Source: Viridothelium virens (taxonomy: Eukaryota; Ascomycota; Dothideomycetes; Trypetheliales; Trypetheliaceae). Taken from it: a stretch of DNA of 64,000 nt. The stretch spans positions 186,001 to 250,000 of the forward strand of contig ML991783.1 of assembly GCA_010094025.1 (NCBI GenBank), written 5' to 3'. The notes beneath the pieces were generated by a model. It searched no databases and had not been told where the DNA came from. It saw only the letters and a program-made list of their open reading frames with translations. How positions within the stretch are numbered: the stretch's first letter is position 1; every line of letters begins with the position of its first letter. The position numbers and the translations under genes were made by a program. Below are positions 33,324 through 44,097 of the stretch, in pieces.

Positions 33324-34651
33324 CTAAGAATTCAGATGAATCATTGAGCCGTTACTGGCAGCTAGCTTCAAGTTCCTGCACTTCGAGAATACAGGAGGAA
33401 TTTGGCGCATCACTCGCAGCATATTAGCTTCCTCAGAGGCCTTTTTGACGCTATCCATGAATTGGACCTCGTGAAATCCTCGGACATTCGGGAGAACTGT
33501 GATCAAACAAGATCGCTCCCGATCGATCAGAAAGGCTTCTGATGCAAATTTTCTCCAGTGAAAGGCCCGAATGGATGATACTTAGAAGGAATCTGGCACA
33601 AGTACGCCCGGATAGTCCAATCCCACCAATCCAGGCTCCGTAATATGTATTGCTGTCTTTGTCGAAGAATATTATGAGATTTAAGCTAGTCGCAACAAAG
33701 TCGTGTACGTGCAGGCGGTGAAGATGGGAGGACGCGACATCGAAGAGTCCCAGCACTATCAAGTCTGTATCTTTCTTCTCGACAAAGCCAAATGAGAGTT
33801 GTCTCAGAGCTGGCATCGTGGAAAGAAGTCGACAGGTTCGCTTTGCATCCCTAAGGGCGGAGGACGTCGCCTTCCTTTTGCTCTGGGAGCCTCAAACTTG
33901 AGATCAGGAGTATGCAAATTCTCGAAGGCTCTAGAAAGCTATTGTAGCTGAAGTTATGGAAGGTCAATCGTCTTGATCAATACCCCATTCACACAGTGGC
34001 GTTGATCACTCGTAAAGCAAAATTTCCAAGTAGCAGCTTGGCTTGCCGCAATGGAGGTCAGAACGATAGTGACAATCTACTGAAGCGCGACTTGTCTTCC
34101 ATATCCAGGGTAGAGAAATTCTATTTCGTCTCTGATCTTTTGCCATTTCCATTCGCGAGTATACCGTAAAGTGGCCTCTCTATTGTCGTAGTCAGGGTCA
34201 CAGGTGCAGATGTCAATGCAACCGTAGGACTGGAGACCTGCAAGCGCGGTTCTAAGCATATAAGTCACCGTGCTAGACTCGAAAACGTATTCTTGGTCTC
34301 CATAAGCTGTTTGGAATCCTCGTGCTTCATTCGTAGAGACTCTACGTTAGCCTGGTCCAATGAAATCTGCTCGGCGGTTTCATCGAGCTGGGCTCCGATA
34401 AAGGCGTTTGTTCCGATTCCAATATGATCCAGGTTGCCACCTAGACGTCGCAACAAGCCCACGAACGCTTCCAGACTTGCTCTTGTGAGCTTAAATGTTC
34501 GCTATCTGCAATGTCGCCCGCGGGATTAATGTAAGGACAGCGACTCCAGCGTAGAACATGCTAGTCGAATACTCTAGAGTTCCGGGGGGTCCAGGCGTCC
34601 TATCACATTTAGAATTAGCTCTGTCGGCAAGCCCAGGAGTTTTAACACCAT
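33324..34651 (-). pseudogene. F-box protein pseudogene
   Basis: The minus strand from 34651 begins with a good F-box: LLGLPTELILNVIGRLDPPEL. It is followed at once by an in-frame TAG (34576-34574) and then SIRLACSTLESLSLH, which continues the F-box helix. Further downstream, protein-like pieces lie in several frames: LRRLGGNLDHIGIGTNAFIG (34450 region), LQSYGCIDICTCDPD (34220 region), MPALRQLSFGFVEKKD (33816 region) and LPNVRGFHEVQFM (33490 region). These fit the C-terminal part of fungal F-box proteins, which recruit substrates to SCF ubiquitin ligases. The stop sits where a CAG or similar codon would be expected, which fits a C-to-T change. A multi-exon functional gene is less likely because the stop is inside the F-box. 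Confidence 0.5.
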
Positions 34652-35821
34652 CGTCTCCGGTGATAGCAATGGACTCTGCCGCGATGAAGATACAGCTCGA
34701 GGAGATAGAAAAAAATGGCGAGTCGAGATAAGGTAAGTCTGACGCGCTTTATTGAGGGTTCAGCAGGGAGGTGCCTACCTTTACCTACCCAGGCAGTCTC
34801 GATTCGAGACTGTTCCCTCAGAGGGGCGTGCCTGCTATGGAATCGATTCACCGAAGAATAAATGTGAGAGCAGCCGTAGACTAAGCCTGATCCTGCAATT
34901 ATCATATACTTGCCGGAAGAACAAGGTTCAGTGGCATTTGAGATGGTCGCTCTCTTCGTCTAAGAGCTGAAGTCTTGCTTGGGAACCTCTGAACTGTACC
35001 AAATAGAAGCTGGCCATGTAAGGAAGCGCTGAGATAGAGTAGTTCATATACCGTTTTTGTGTTCCCAATTCTGTTCAGATGTACAGAGTCTCACGTCCAT
35101 CACAAGATGAATCACAAGCCAAGAGACGAGCCCAATTCTACTGAAGCGAACATCCTAATGCCCGAGTCTTTCGAGAGGAAGGATCTGAAAGTCAAAATTG
35201 AAAATCAGAAAAATTGAACGCAGAGCTTGGCCCCAGACAATGCAAGCTCAAGTAACGGCCTGTAGAATCATTTGTACGCAGTCGCTTGAAAGACTCCCAA
35301 AACAACTCTAAAGCCACAAAAGACGATTCGCGACATTGGATCATTGAGCGCTGCCTTCGTGACTACGGTCTTTGGTGGCCGTATGTGTACAGTGGCGTGA
35401 GTGGGAGAAAGGGGAGTTTTCTTGAAGCACGTCGAAACACTTGAGCCCCAATTCATACAGGGGAGCATCCTTGGCATTTTAGTAGGCTGGGAGGGTCACC
35501 GTGCACATGTTTACCTACTAGATGCTTGGCTTGGATATTCGATAGTGTCACACTCTGAGTCGCCCTCAAGTGGCATTGGAGCATATTCCTAGTTGTCTAT
35601 TGCTTGGTCAGAGACGACATCAACTTAGCTATGGCTACTCACGCAAATTCAGTGATTATAGGTACCTTACACTTTCCAGAACCCCGCCCGCTCATGACCA
35701 ACTGGCGTGGCAATGGCGCTTCTTTTCGAGCGACAGCAATGTGGCCACCACACGGCTTTTTTCAGGTCCGAGTGACTTCCATCTTTTCCCCCTGAAATGG
35801 TCGTGATAACCAATATTGAGA
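34652..35821. other. Intergenic
   Basis: About 1.17 kb. Short frames only. No recognisable feature. Confidence 0.4.
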
Positions 35822-36488
35822 ATGACTTTTCAATCTGAGCTTTCATCGTGGTTCTCAACTTCCGGTCCCCAACCAGCCAAACCTCCCGCAGTCGGCTCCA
35901 AAGCCCCATCAACTCTAAAGCTCGAGCTACCGCCACCAGATGGAAAGCCAATCATCATAACTTTTCTTAGACACTGTGGCTGCCCCTGTGAGTCCTTCCA
36001 GATCTTGATCGATTTCATCTAACGACCATCCAGTCGCCGAAAAGACCTTTCACGACCTCCGCACCAGCGCCTCCCTCCACCCTAACATCCACTTCTTTGC
36101 CATCTCCCACTCCTCTCCATCCGCCACTGCTAATTGGCACGCCTCTCTTCCTCCCATGCCCAACGAGTCACCAGAACCCAGCAATTTGAAGCTCGTAGTC
36201 GACGAAGGTCGTGAACTCTATGCGAAATGGGGCCTGGGTATCGCGTCGTTCTGGCACGTGCTCGCGCCGGGTAGCCTGTATACTCTGTATCAGCTAGGGA
36301 CGCAAGAGGGCATCTGGAATCGGCCGACTGAGAGCGGGAGTCGGTGGCAGACGTCGGGGAATTTTGCTGTAGATGGGGAAGGCGTAGTGAGGTGGGGTGG
36401 GGTGGTTGAGAGAGCAGGTTACACCCCGGATTTCGAGGAGGTGGTGACGAAGTTGGGGAGCAAGCAAGGTGAGACGGCGAAATTGTGA
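35822..36488 (+). CDS. Peroxiredoxin-like (AhpC/TSA, PRXL2-type) thioredoxin-fold protein
   Basis: Probably a redox protein; no enzyme activity can be assigned. Two exons, 35822-35987 and 36034-36488, with a 46-base intron (GTGAGT...CCAG), give 206 residues. The thioredoxin-fold start PIIITFLRHCGCPFAEKTFHDL corresponds to the LRHxGCPF motif of AhpC/TSA-2 and PRXL2 proteins. The intron splits the Phe codon after CP. A later KLVVDEGRELYAKWGLGIASFWHVL stretch matches the second conserved block (D..R..Y..WGLG). The cysteines are arranged C-G-C-P rather than a C-x-x-C redox pair. The start Met follows a short AT-rich leader and precedes the first conserved residues by about 45 codons. Confidence 0.8.
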
Positions 36489-36808
36489 CCGGACGACGAC
36501 GATCGAATCGGCTGGGATAAGGTACTTCATACACAGGAAAAGGAGTTTGAGGTCTAGGCACAGAGGCTGCTCTCCTTGGATTTAGTCAAGGTTTGGTATT
36601 GATTCCCACGATAATCCGCAAGCTTTATTACTATTCCCCAATACTTGCAACTTCATCCAGGCACTTGTATGATCTTGCCTCTACCCTGGCAGCCCGTTCA
36701 TTCTAAAGCACATACAAATTTCTCTATTTCCCTCGCTGTAGAACTGTCTTCCCCGCCATGATTAAAATTGAACAATCCGTCAATATTTCAGATGTTTGCA
36801 AGATCTCC

Positions 36809-38323
36809 TTAGAAAGTAACTTCGTCCGTCGTCTTTCTCACTCGTTCAATTTCTTGCTGAAGTGTCTTCTCGTCCTCTGCCCCTACAACCACATCTCCGA
36901 TGCTCTCCACACCCTTCGGATCTTCGTACCAAGAGAGGATGCACATACGTCCAGACTCAAATTCTTTCTGCCACCGCTTTATGAAAGACTCTCTGCTCTC
37001 CTTGACAACAATGGAAAAGGAACTCGCGCTTCTTAAACCCCTGCGCTGGAAATGGCCCTTCATCAGCGGCAGACACATCGACCCAGAAGTACGAACATTG
37101 AGGTCAACGATATGCAACTCTGGATTGGATGAGTTTAGCTCGCCATTCCTGGGTTTGCCAGCCGTCTCCAAAATATCAGCACCAGCAGGACCATAGTAGT
37201 CATAACTGTGAAGCCATTGCGCGATCTGATTCATGATTGGAGCGAATCTCTTCTCAAGGGCGTCCTGACGTGAGTAATTGATGGTGGATCCAACCCATGC
37301 GCTATTCTCATCGATCATTTGCTCCGAGACGGCAAGGAAGATAGCGTCGCCCCTATCAGTGACAAAGAACGTCAGTCCGTAGTCACCGATAGGATCCGAG
37401 ACAAGATCTGACAAAATCACGGCACCGGGCTTCAGGTGGTGGTTTTCCGCAGTGATTTGTGAAAGCATTTTGTGGTTGAGATCGGAGGAAAAGTCTTTGA
37501 TGACTTTCTCGCGGTCCTCTTCATTCTTGACCATGTATGTTCCGGCGCCACCGAAAGTTTGCTGGTTCTTGAGTACGAATGGGATAGGCCGCTGACGAAT
37601 AGCAGATATGATCCGATCGGATTGTTCGTTGAGCCATTTTCCGCGGACACCATTGCAAGAGGGAGGAATGAAGATCGTATTGCCGGACTGACAGTCAGCA
37701 CAACAAAGGTCTGCTTCTTGGCTATGGCCACTTGTCTCGATGACCTCTGCTTTAGGTGTAGGTAATCCAGAGTTAGCCAAGACACCTTTGCTGTTAATGA
37801 TCCAGTGCTTATCTAGGGGTACTATGAGGGGATACTGGTCAAGACCATCCAGCACAAGTTTATACGCCAAGGCATCAACTCCAACCTCTTCGAAAGGAAT
37901 CTTTCTAGGACCAGGGCAGAATACAAATCGCGGTTTCTGTTGGGGATCGAGGCTCTCAATCGACTTCTCGGCCTCCGATTTGTCGTGTGCGATCTGTTCC
38001 TCGGAGTCGTCTACATGAAACATGACGATTGCAGTATCCCCAGAGATGAATGCATCACGTTGAGGAACTAGGGAAAGATACTTCATAGCCAGGGACCGCT
38101 GTAGCTCGGTGTTATCGTCGTTTAGTTCGCTCTTTGGCACACTGTTGAACGGACTGTCCTGATAGACGTATTTCGTATTCCGTGGAAAGTTCGGGGTGAT
38201 ACTCAAGCCTGAATTCGCCCCTGTCAAGATCTGACCAATACGTCTATCTGCATTCTTAGTGCTCGCCCGCTTGTAGAGCTCCGTCAAAGTGGTGTCGAGA
38301 GTGATTGTGGGTGAAATTGCCAT
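36809..38323 (-). CDS. ATP-grasp ligase-like protein ('solid-state culture specific' type)
   Basis: A single 504-residue frame. The middle and C-terminal parts show an ATP-grasp fold: RPIPFVLKNQQTFGGAGTYMV (nucleotide-binding Lys and Gly-rich loop), PGAVILSDLVSDPIGDYGLTFFVTD, GPAGADILET and HIVDLNVRTSGSMCLPLMKGHF (metal-binding Asp/Asn region). ATP-grasp enzymes join a carboxylate to an amine or thiol through an acyl-phosphate. In fungi this type is annotated as an ATP-grasp protein expressed in solid-state culture, and its substrate is not settled. The N-terminal 170 residues hold the family's pre-grasp region (YQDSPFNSVPK, FCPGPRKIPFEEVG). A CCADC cluster lies at about residue 208. Its start is 0.9 kb from the end of a permease gene on the same strand. 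Confidence 0.85.
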   Translation of the reverse strand: MAISPTITLDTTLTELYKRASTKNADRRIGQILTGANSGLSITPNFPRNTKYVYQDSPFNSVPKSELNDDNTELQRSLAMKYLSLVPQRDAFISGDTAIVMFHVDDSEEQIAHDKSEAEKSIESLDPQQKPRFVFCPGPRKIPFEEVGVDALAYKLVLDGLDQYPLIVPLDKHWIINSKGVLANSGLPTPKAEVIETSGHSQEADLCCADCQSGNTIFIPPSCNGVRGKWLNEQSDRIISAIRQRPIPFVLKNQQTFGGAGTYMVKNEEDREKVIKDFSSDLNHKMLSQITAENHHLKPGAVILSDLVSDPIGDYGLTFFVTDRGDAIFLAVSEQMIDENSAWVGSTINYSRQDALEKRFAPIMNQIAQWLHSYDYYGPAGADILETAGKPRNGELNSSNPELHIVDLNVRTSGSMCLPLMKGHFQRRGLRSASSFSIVVKESRESFIKRWQKEFESGRMCILSWYEDPKGVESIGDVVVGAEDEKTLQQEIERVRKTTDEVTF

Positions 38324-39250
38324 CTTTGTCCCTTGGTCGAGAACGTGGTCGAAGCGAGGAACGGAAGCTCAGGTATAGCCTACTGTATCTGTTCGAATGA
38401 GGAAGAGCCCAAGGTAGCAGATCCGGTCCGAAGCAATGATTAAAATCAGCGAATGGAAATATCGCGGAGGCAGCAGCTAGGCATACCAGAGTAACAAAAC
38501 CGGACTTTTTGCGCTCGCTGAAGATTTGGAGATGCGTCAAAGGTCAGTCTCAAGAATTACGGCACAGTTGCCGGTCAATCGTGCCAGCATTCCAGCTCAT
38601 CCCACACCCGGTCAGGCACACTGCCGTCATAGCTGTGGCCAAACCGGAATACTCAAGCTGCAGACGGACGAGAGCGTTAATCACCTGCATAAAGGCATTC
38701 AGGTAGCCGTCTTTACCTGTGACCCGCTGATTTCTCAATCTTGATTCGCTTTCTCTAATTCCACAATAGTCCATGTTTCGCGCCACGGATCGTGATTCTG
38801 AGCATATCGGTGAAGGCAAACGGTTTTTCGTGCTCGTGTGTCTCAGCCTGGGATCACTTTCAAGCCACCAACATCATAATTCCATCGCCGCTCCTTGTGG
38901 CACGGCTGTGCTGGGGGAGGAAAGCTGAATGCGGACGTTTCCAAGCTGCGGCCGAAGATTGATGCGGCCGATCTAAGCGATTGCCTATTCCATCTACAAG
39001 GTCCTGATGCATTTTGTCTGCAATAGCAGCCTCCGCGGATGCAGGAAAAGCGCATCATCTATCTGCAGAATGATCTGTTTATCGAGGTGCAGACGTGGTG
39101 GAATCTTGGCATCACAGATACGTGAAGCATTAATGACAGCCTCGTGTGCTTACTGAACCTGACTAGGTATGATTCACAGCATTACATCCGTGTTCTCAAA
39201 ATGAAATTTTCAGGTCAAAAACCCAGGCTACTCAAAATTCCGTCGACCTA
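38324..39250. other. Intergenic, upstream of the ATP-grasp gene
   Basis: About 930 bases between the ATP-grasp start and the permease stop, both on the minus strand. No gene-like frame. Confidence 0.45.
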
Positions 39251-41079
39251 CTAGGATTTAATATGTCTATCCTCAAGAACCTCATGAACAGGCCCAATAA
39301 AAATCCTTCGTCCATAGATCAACCATAATGTCAAACAGAGAAGTAGTGAAAGTCCGAATATTGGCCCTGCATAGTTCATTTGATCCCAAGATACCGGTTG
39401 ATAGGGTGGGAAGACTATGAATGTCGCGATAATGGTAATGTAGACAAGCGCAACACAATTGATTGCTAGTCCCCACCTTCCCAACGTCCAGGGGCCAAAT
39501 GGAACCTCTTTTTGGCCAAAACGACGGGACACGAGGAGAATGATGGGTAAAAAGTAGGATGTATAAAGCCCAATGAGAGACAGCGAGATGAAGGCCTGGA
39601 ATGCCGTCATGGAGCCAATGTTGATGAGGCCCAGCAGCACAGCAACGAAGACAACAAGTACCAGCGCACGAACAGGTATCAGGTAGGCTTTGTTGACCTG
39701 AGAAGAGTCAGTCAATGACATGTCGAAGAGATGGGTCTTGAGCCTACATGAGCGAAAAATTTCGGAAACGGTAGACCATTATCTCTGGCAAAGGCCCAAG
39801 TGAGGCGAGAAGCGGAAGCAAGTATCCCAAGAGCTGCGAAGAATATAATGATGGCTATAAAGGAAGTCATAACCGTGGTAGCTCCCTTGGACTGAGTTGC
39901 ACCAAGAAGCATCTGAATGATGGGGTATTTGGTCTTAGTCGATAGTGTTGCCGCGATGTCTCCAATGCCAAAGAGAATGACAATGGTCATGGCGATCCCC
40001 AGCCCACCGTTGATGAATTGAGACCAGACCATACTTCGAGGGACGACGACGTTGGCACCCATGACCTCTTCGCTCATATGGCTTGTACCATCGATTCCGA
40101 CAAAGGTATATGCCGCATTCATTAAGCCAATGAACCAGACAAGTCCATCATTGCTCCATCCAGAAGAATTCTCAAAATCAGTAAAAACGAAAGTCGCCGT
40201 ACTTTGGGGGGTTAGATATACAAGAGGGACTAACACGACAAAGAAGGCCGCGACGAAGAAGACAAAAGCTATTGTCTCAATATGAGGAAATTTCCTAATA
40301 CCAAGTATGTTTACTGTCGTGGTGATCAGCAAGATCGTCCAGTATATGAGGGTTCCCTGCCAAGCAGCTGGTTCGTAGCTGTCATGATTTAAGACAGCAA
40401 TGCCCTGTATGAGTTGAGCAACGATGAAGCTTGCACTCGCATAAAGTGACATCCGGGCAAAGACAGTAATCCAACCAGCGACCCAGCTAAAAATTGTCGC
40501 AAATCGCACTGGCGCCAACAAGGAGACCCAGTGATATTGAGCTCCAGCGGTCGGGGCCCTGGAAAGGTTGAGTCGTCGTTCTGAACTAGAATTAGAAACG
40601 CAATGACTCACATAGAAGTCAGTTCGGCGAGCGATGCGGCAATGGCCATTGCACCAATCCAGCAAAAAATCAGGCCATAAAATAGATTGACCGGACCACC
40701 ACTAACCATGCCGACTTGGAAAGTACTACATCGATCAGTCTCGATTCTTTGTAAGAGTGTAGGTGACCTACACTGCAACGGAGGCCCAGGCGGCTTGCAA
40801 GGTGGTGGAAAAAGCCACTATCGAGACCAGCCCAAAGTTTCGCTCGAATAGACCTTAGCATTTTCGATTCTGCCTTTAAGGCCAGTAACTCACACTCAGC
40901 CGTTGTCTCTTACCAAGTAGAGCCAGTGTCCGAGCATCTATATCCAGGTTTTGATCCTCGAGGTGGCCATCCACTTTGGACGTGTTGTTTCCAATCCGCA
41001 CCGCCAGAGGCCATTCTTCTGAGTACTGGACAGATTTACATGCTTCGATCGGATTGCTGTTGGGAGTTCGATTCGTCAT
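39251..41079 (-). CDS. Amino-acid/GABA permease (APC superfamily) 2
   Basis: A 12-TM amino-acid-type transporter. Five exons: 41079-40894, 40842-40772, 40725-40612, 40558-39748 and 39697-39251, phases agreeing, 542 residues. The first join (RQRLS to RNFGLVS) uses GTGAGT with a TGCTAAG branch-like site and a GAG acceptor. Marks: GGPVNLFYGLIFCWIG, ELTSMAPTAGAQYHWVSLLAP (APC consensus), VGIDGTSHMSEEV, SRLTWAFARDNGLPFPKFFAHV and the terminal LWLIYGRRIFIGPV. The Ala-Gly-Ala-Gln-Tyr-His-Trp string marks the GABA/amino-acid branch, while permease 1 has AGGPFNW. The two are therefore related but not recent copies. It diverges from the rhodopsin-domain gene at 42180. Confidence 0.88.
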
Positions 41080-42179
41080 TTTGAGACACTAGCAATATGC
41101 ATTTGAAAACATTGGAAAATTAAGAAAAGAACTGAGACTTTTACACCGCGGTTGAAATGATCCGAAAATTTGTTCGTTGAGCGAAAACCGGCGAAAAGAC
41201 ACATCAAGACATATAAGTCCCGGTGGGACAGCTGCATGCAGACTGACTTTTTGGTAATTCTTCGGTCGACAAAAGAGGCTTATCATTAGCTGCGCAATCT
41301 CGTGTCAGGGGCAATCGATGAGATCGACGCCGCAATCCCACAGTCAGCAGTCTTACTGATAGACACACACTTGATCAAAGGAGTCCAACAGCAACAGAAT
41401 ATCACGAGCAACGAATAGGTTCTTACCAATGACGCACATGATAGTGGGGCGTGTGTGCGCAAGCTATCTTCTTCGACTATAGATACCAGAAGCCCAAACG
41501 AGATGTCTCGGGTGAAAGAAAAAGAAAGCATGCTGAGTACTCTGTGCAATTTGAGATTATACCATATCGTCGATCTCGAGCAAGACAAGCTGGAAGCGAG
41601 CGGCTGCGTTCTGCTGTGCCGCCGTAGTACCAACGCAAGAGACGCAGGTGGATGCAGCCTCCACCAATGAGATAGCGACTCTTCGGGACGTAAGACTGCA
41701 GGGCAATTCAGTCCCCTGAAACACCTACCTCGCATATCCAGGTTTGCTAAGGCTCATCTCGAACTATTGCAGGCACAAAGTGAAGACTGGGATAAGACGC
41801 CCCCAACATCAAAGCCTGACAGGGCTATGCCGGTCGGATGATGAGCTGCAGACAGCAAGATAAGGGATGAATACCCTAACAATTCTGCATTTCTGCTCCT
41901 GGCAGTGCCTTCTCCGGAGTAAAATAAGCGACATCATCCACCTCTTTTACGTAGATTACCAAGGTGATGCGGTTCCTTCGTTATTGCCGATACGGTTATG
42001 GGCGTTTTCCAGAACGCGCCTGGACTCCTCTTGAAGTTGGCTTCATTTTAGCTCAGGCAAAAGCGGAATCCACCTGAGCAATACTCACAAACACCACATC
42101 CTTGCCATGATAACGTTGTCCCTCCGAAATCATTTTTAGTTGGATTGAGTAGTCGCACCATCAGGCAGAGCCTCGGACA
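41080..42179. promoter_or_regulatory. Shared upstream region of divergent permease 2 and rhodopsin-domain 2
   Basis: 1.1 kb between two divergent starts. Frames at 41286-41735 have no family features. Probably holds both promoters; no specific site recognised. Confidence 0.4.
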
Positions 42180-43551
42180 ATGTCTACTTTCAATCTTCCA
42201 CCGCAGCTTGTCTTCCATGGCAATGGGGGTACTTATTCACCCCATGGTACCATCACTTCAGAAGACCATGGGCCGGCGATTGTGGCTTTTTCCTGGATCT
42301 TCTACTCACTCACGAGTTTGACAGTACTCGCACGACTTATTACCAGACGGAACCTTGTACCCGATTATTGGTGTCTGCTAATAGCATGGGTAAGTCAGTC
42401 GTGAACAACAGACCTTCATCCCACCAGGTAGGCTAAACAACAGAAAGGTACTCTTGACGCTCGAGTCGGTATCAATACATCTGGCTGCGAATAATGGCAT
42501 GGGCCGGCATATATCGTCGCTTTCCTCGGATAAATATGATGCTTATAGCAGGGTGAGATCTCCAGTCTGGAAAGAATGATACGTACTAATGCTGCCTCCG
42601 CAAGGCTTTTTATGCGAGCCAAACCCTCACGGTCCTGATTGTAGCGTTGGCGAAGATCTCTTACTTGACAATCTTCGTCCGCTTGCTAGCTGAATCGTCG
42701 GGCCAAAGAAAGACCACGCGGCAATTGTGTGTCGGCCTCATTGTCGTTGTTGCGTTATGGGCATTCAGCATTAGCTTAGCTCTTGCTTTGCAATGCCGCG
42801 TACCACATCCATGGCGCTTTCTGGCTAACACCTGCATTGATCAGGTACGTGTGAAGACCTGGATGCTCCTCGGACTGACATTTTCCATAGAGAGCTCTGT
42901 ACTACTTTACAGGCGTCTTCGATATTGTAACTGATCTGGTGCTTGTTGCGTTGCCACCAGTAATCGTGGCTACCATTCAACTCGAAACAAGTGTAAAGGT
43001 CACGGTTGTTGCAATTTTCGGGACCAGAATAATGTACGACGGTTCGGTCAAGAGAGGCACAACGCTAATCGGTTCTGCAGTGTGCCAGTATTCACCATCG
43101 TCGAGCTTTCGCTTCTGCCTCAATACCTGGGGCGCGGGGATCCAACGTGTGAGTATTCTCAGATGACTTGACACACCTGGAAGCGGGCTCACAAATTTTA
43201 GGGTACAGCGTGACCCTGACCATCTGGGCACAGTGAGTAGCCTTTCATAGCCATGACGTATGGAAAGGCACAGACTGATATATTATCAGAGCTGCGTGCA
43301 ATATGAGTCTGCTCACGGCTTGTCTCCCATCCGTCAAGCCGTTCTTAAACATGCTTCAGTTCAGCCTCATCGATTGTTCTACCCTTCCATTTTCGGCACC
43401 AAGCGGATCGTGCGCAGAAGTGAGTCCGTTGTACAAGTCTGATGGTAGCACACTGGTATCGGACCGGAATACAAACACTTCAACTCCAACTCGCTATCCC
43501 TATGAAAGTGATGACAACGTCAAGAGTTCTCCGCTCCGCACCGGAGGCTAG
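42180..43551 (+). CDS. Fungal rhodopsin-domain integral membrane protein (Pth11-like class) 2
   Basis: A seven-helix fungal membrane protein of the same family as 27282-28615; role unknown. Seven exons: 42180-42389, 42448-42552, 42605-42844, 42891-43033, 43081-43148, 43202-43232 and 43290-43551, with phases 0,0,0,2,1,2, giving 352 residues. Marks: PDYWCLLIAW after TM2, NNGMGRHISSLSSDKYDAYSR (the extracellular G.G.H motif), AFYASQTLTVLIVALAKISYLTIF, CIDQRALYYFTGVFDIVTDLVLVALP, and the terminal FTIVELSLLPQYLGRGDPTWYSVTLTIWAQ. The sixth exon is only 31 bases. The C-terminal tail is Ser/Thr-rich. Unlike rhodopsin-domain 1, it keeps the classic W.....D....L..LP pattern closely, which suggests a different subfamily. 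Confidence 0.86.
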
Positions 43552-44097
43552 GATACTGTCATAGGGTTTCTGATTCTGCTTCGTATCCTGGCGTCGTTTC
43601 TGTATAGCATTAATATCAACTTCCGAGGTTGACATGCTTCGTTATCATCAGGCCTCAATCTGAAAGAGTAGTCGGCTCCTGCTCTCGTCAAGATAGGGAT
43701 GCGGCGGGCTCCGAAGGGCGTGTAGACGCTTGGATGGCCTTTTAAGAATTGACAATGGTCCGTGCAAAGCCCCGTGGTCCAGCGGGAATAACTTCTCCGG
43801 AGTGGAAAGTATTGAGAGTAACCAAGTTAGAATATATCCCATTCATCATGAACATGAGAATCTAGTGAATATCCAGACACTTAAATTTCCGAGCTGCTTC
43901 GGCCATTGTCCATGACAGCGCTCACCGCTAATGCGTGGTCTCGCTGGACAACAGCGACTTTTTGCTATGCTCAGGATGAGACTTGCATTATCTGTCCAGA
44001 AAATAGCAGATTGCGGTAAACTTTGTGGTGTTTCTTCAATTGACTGATTAATATGTACAAGACAATGCTGCATTACGCACTCCTTCATCTTCTCGGC
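43552..44097. other. Intergenic, convergent 3' flanks
   Basis: About 550 bases. Nothing recognised. Confidence 0.5.
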
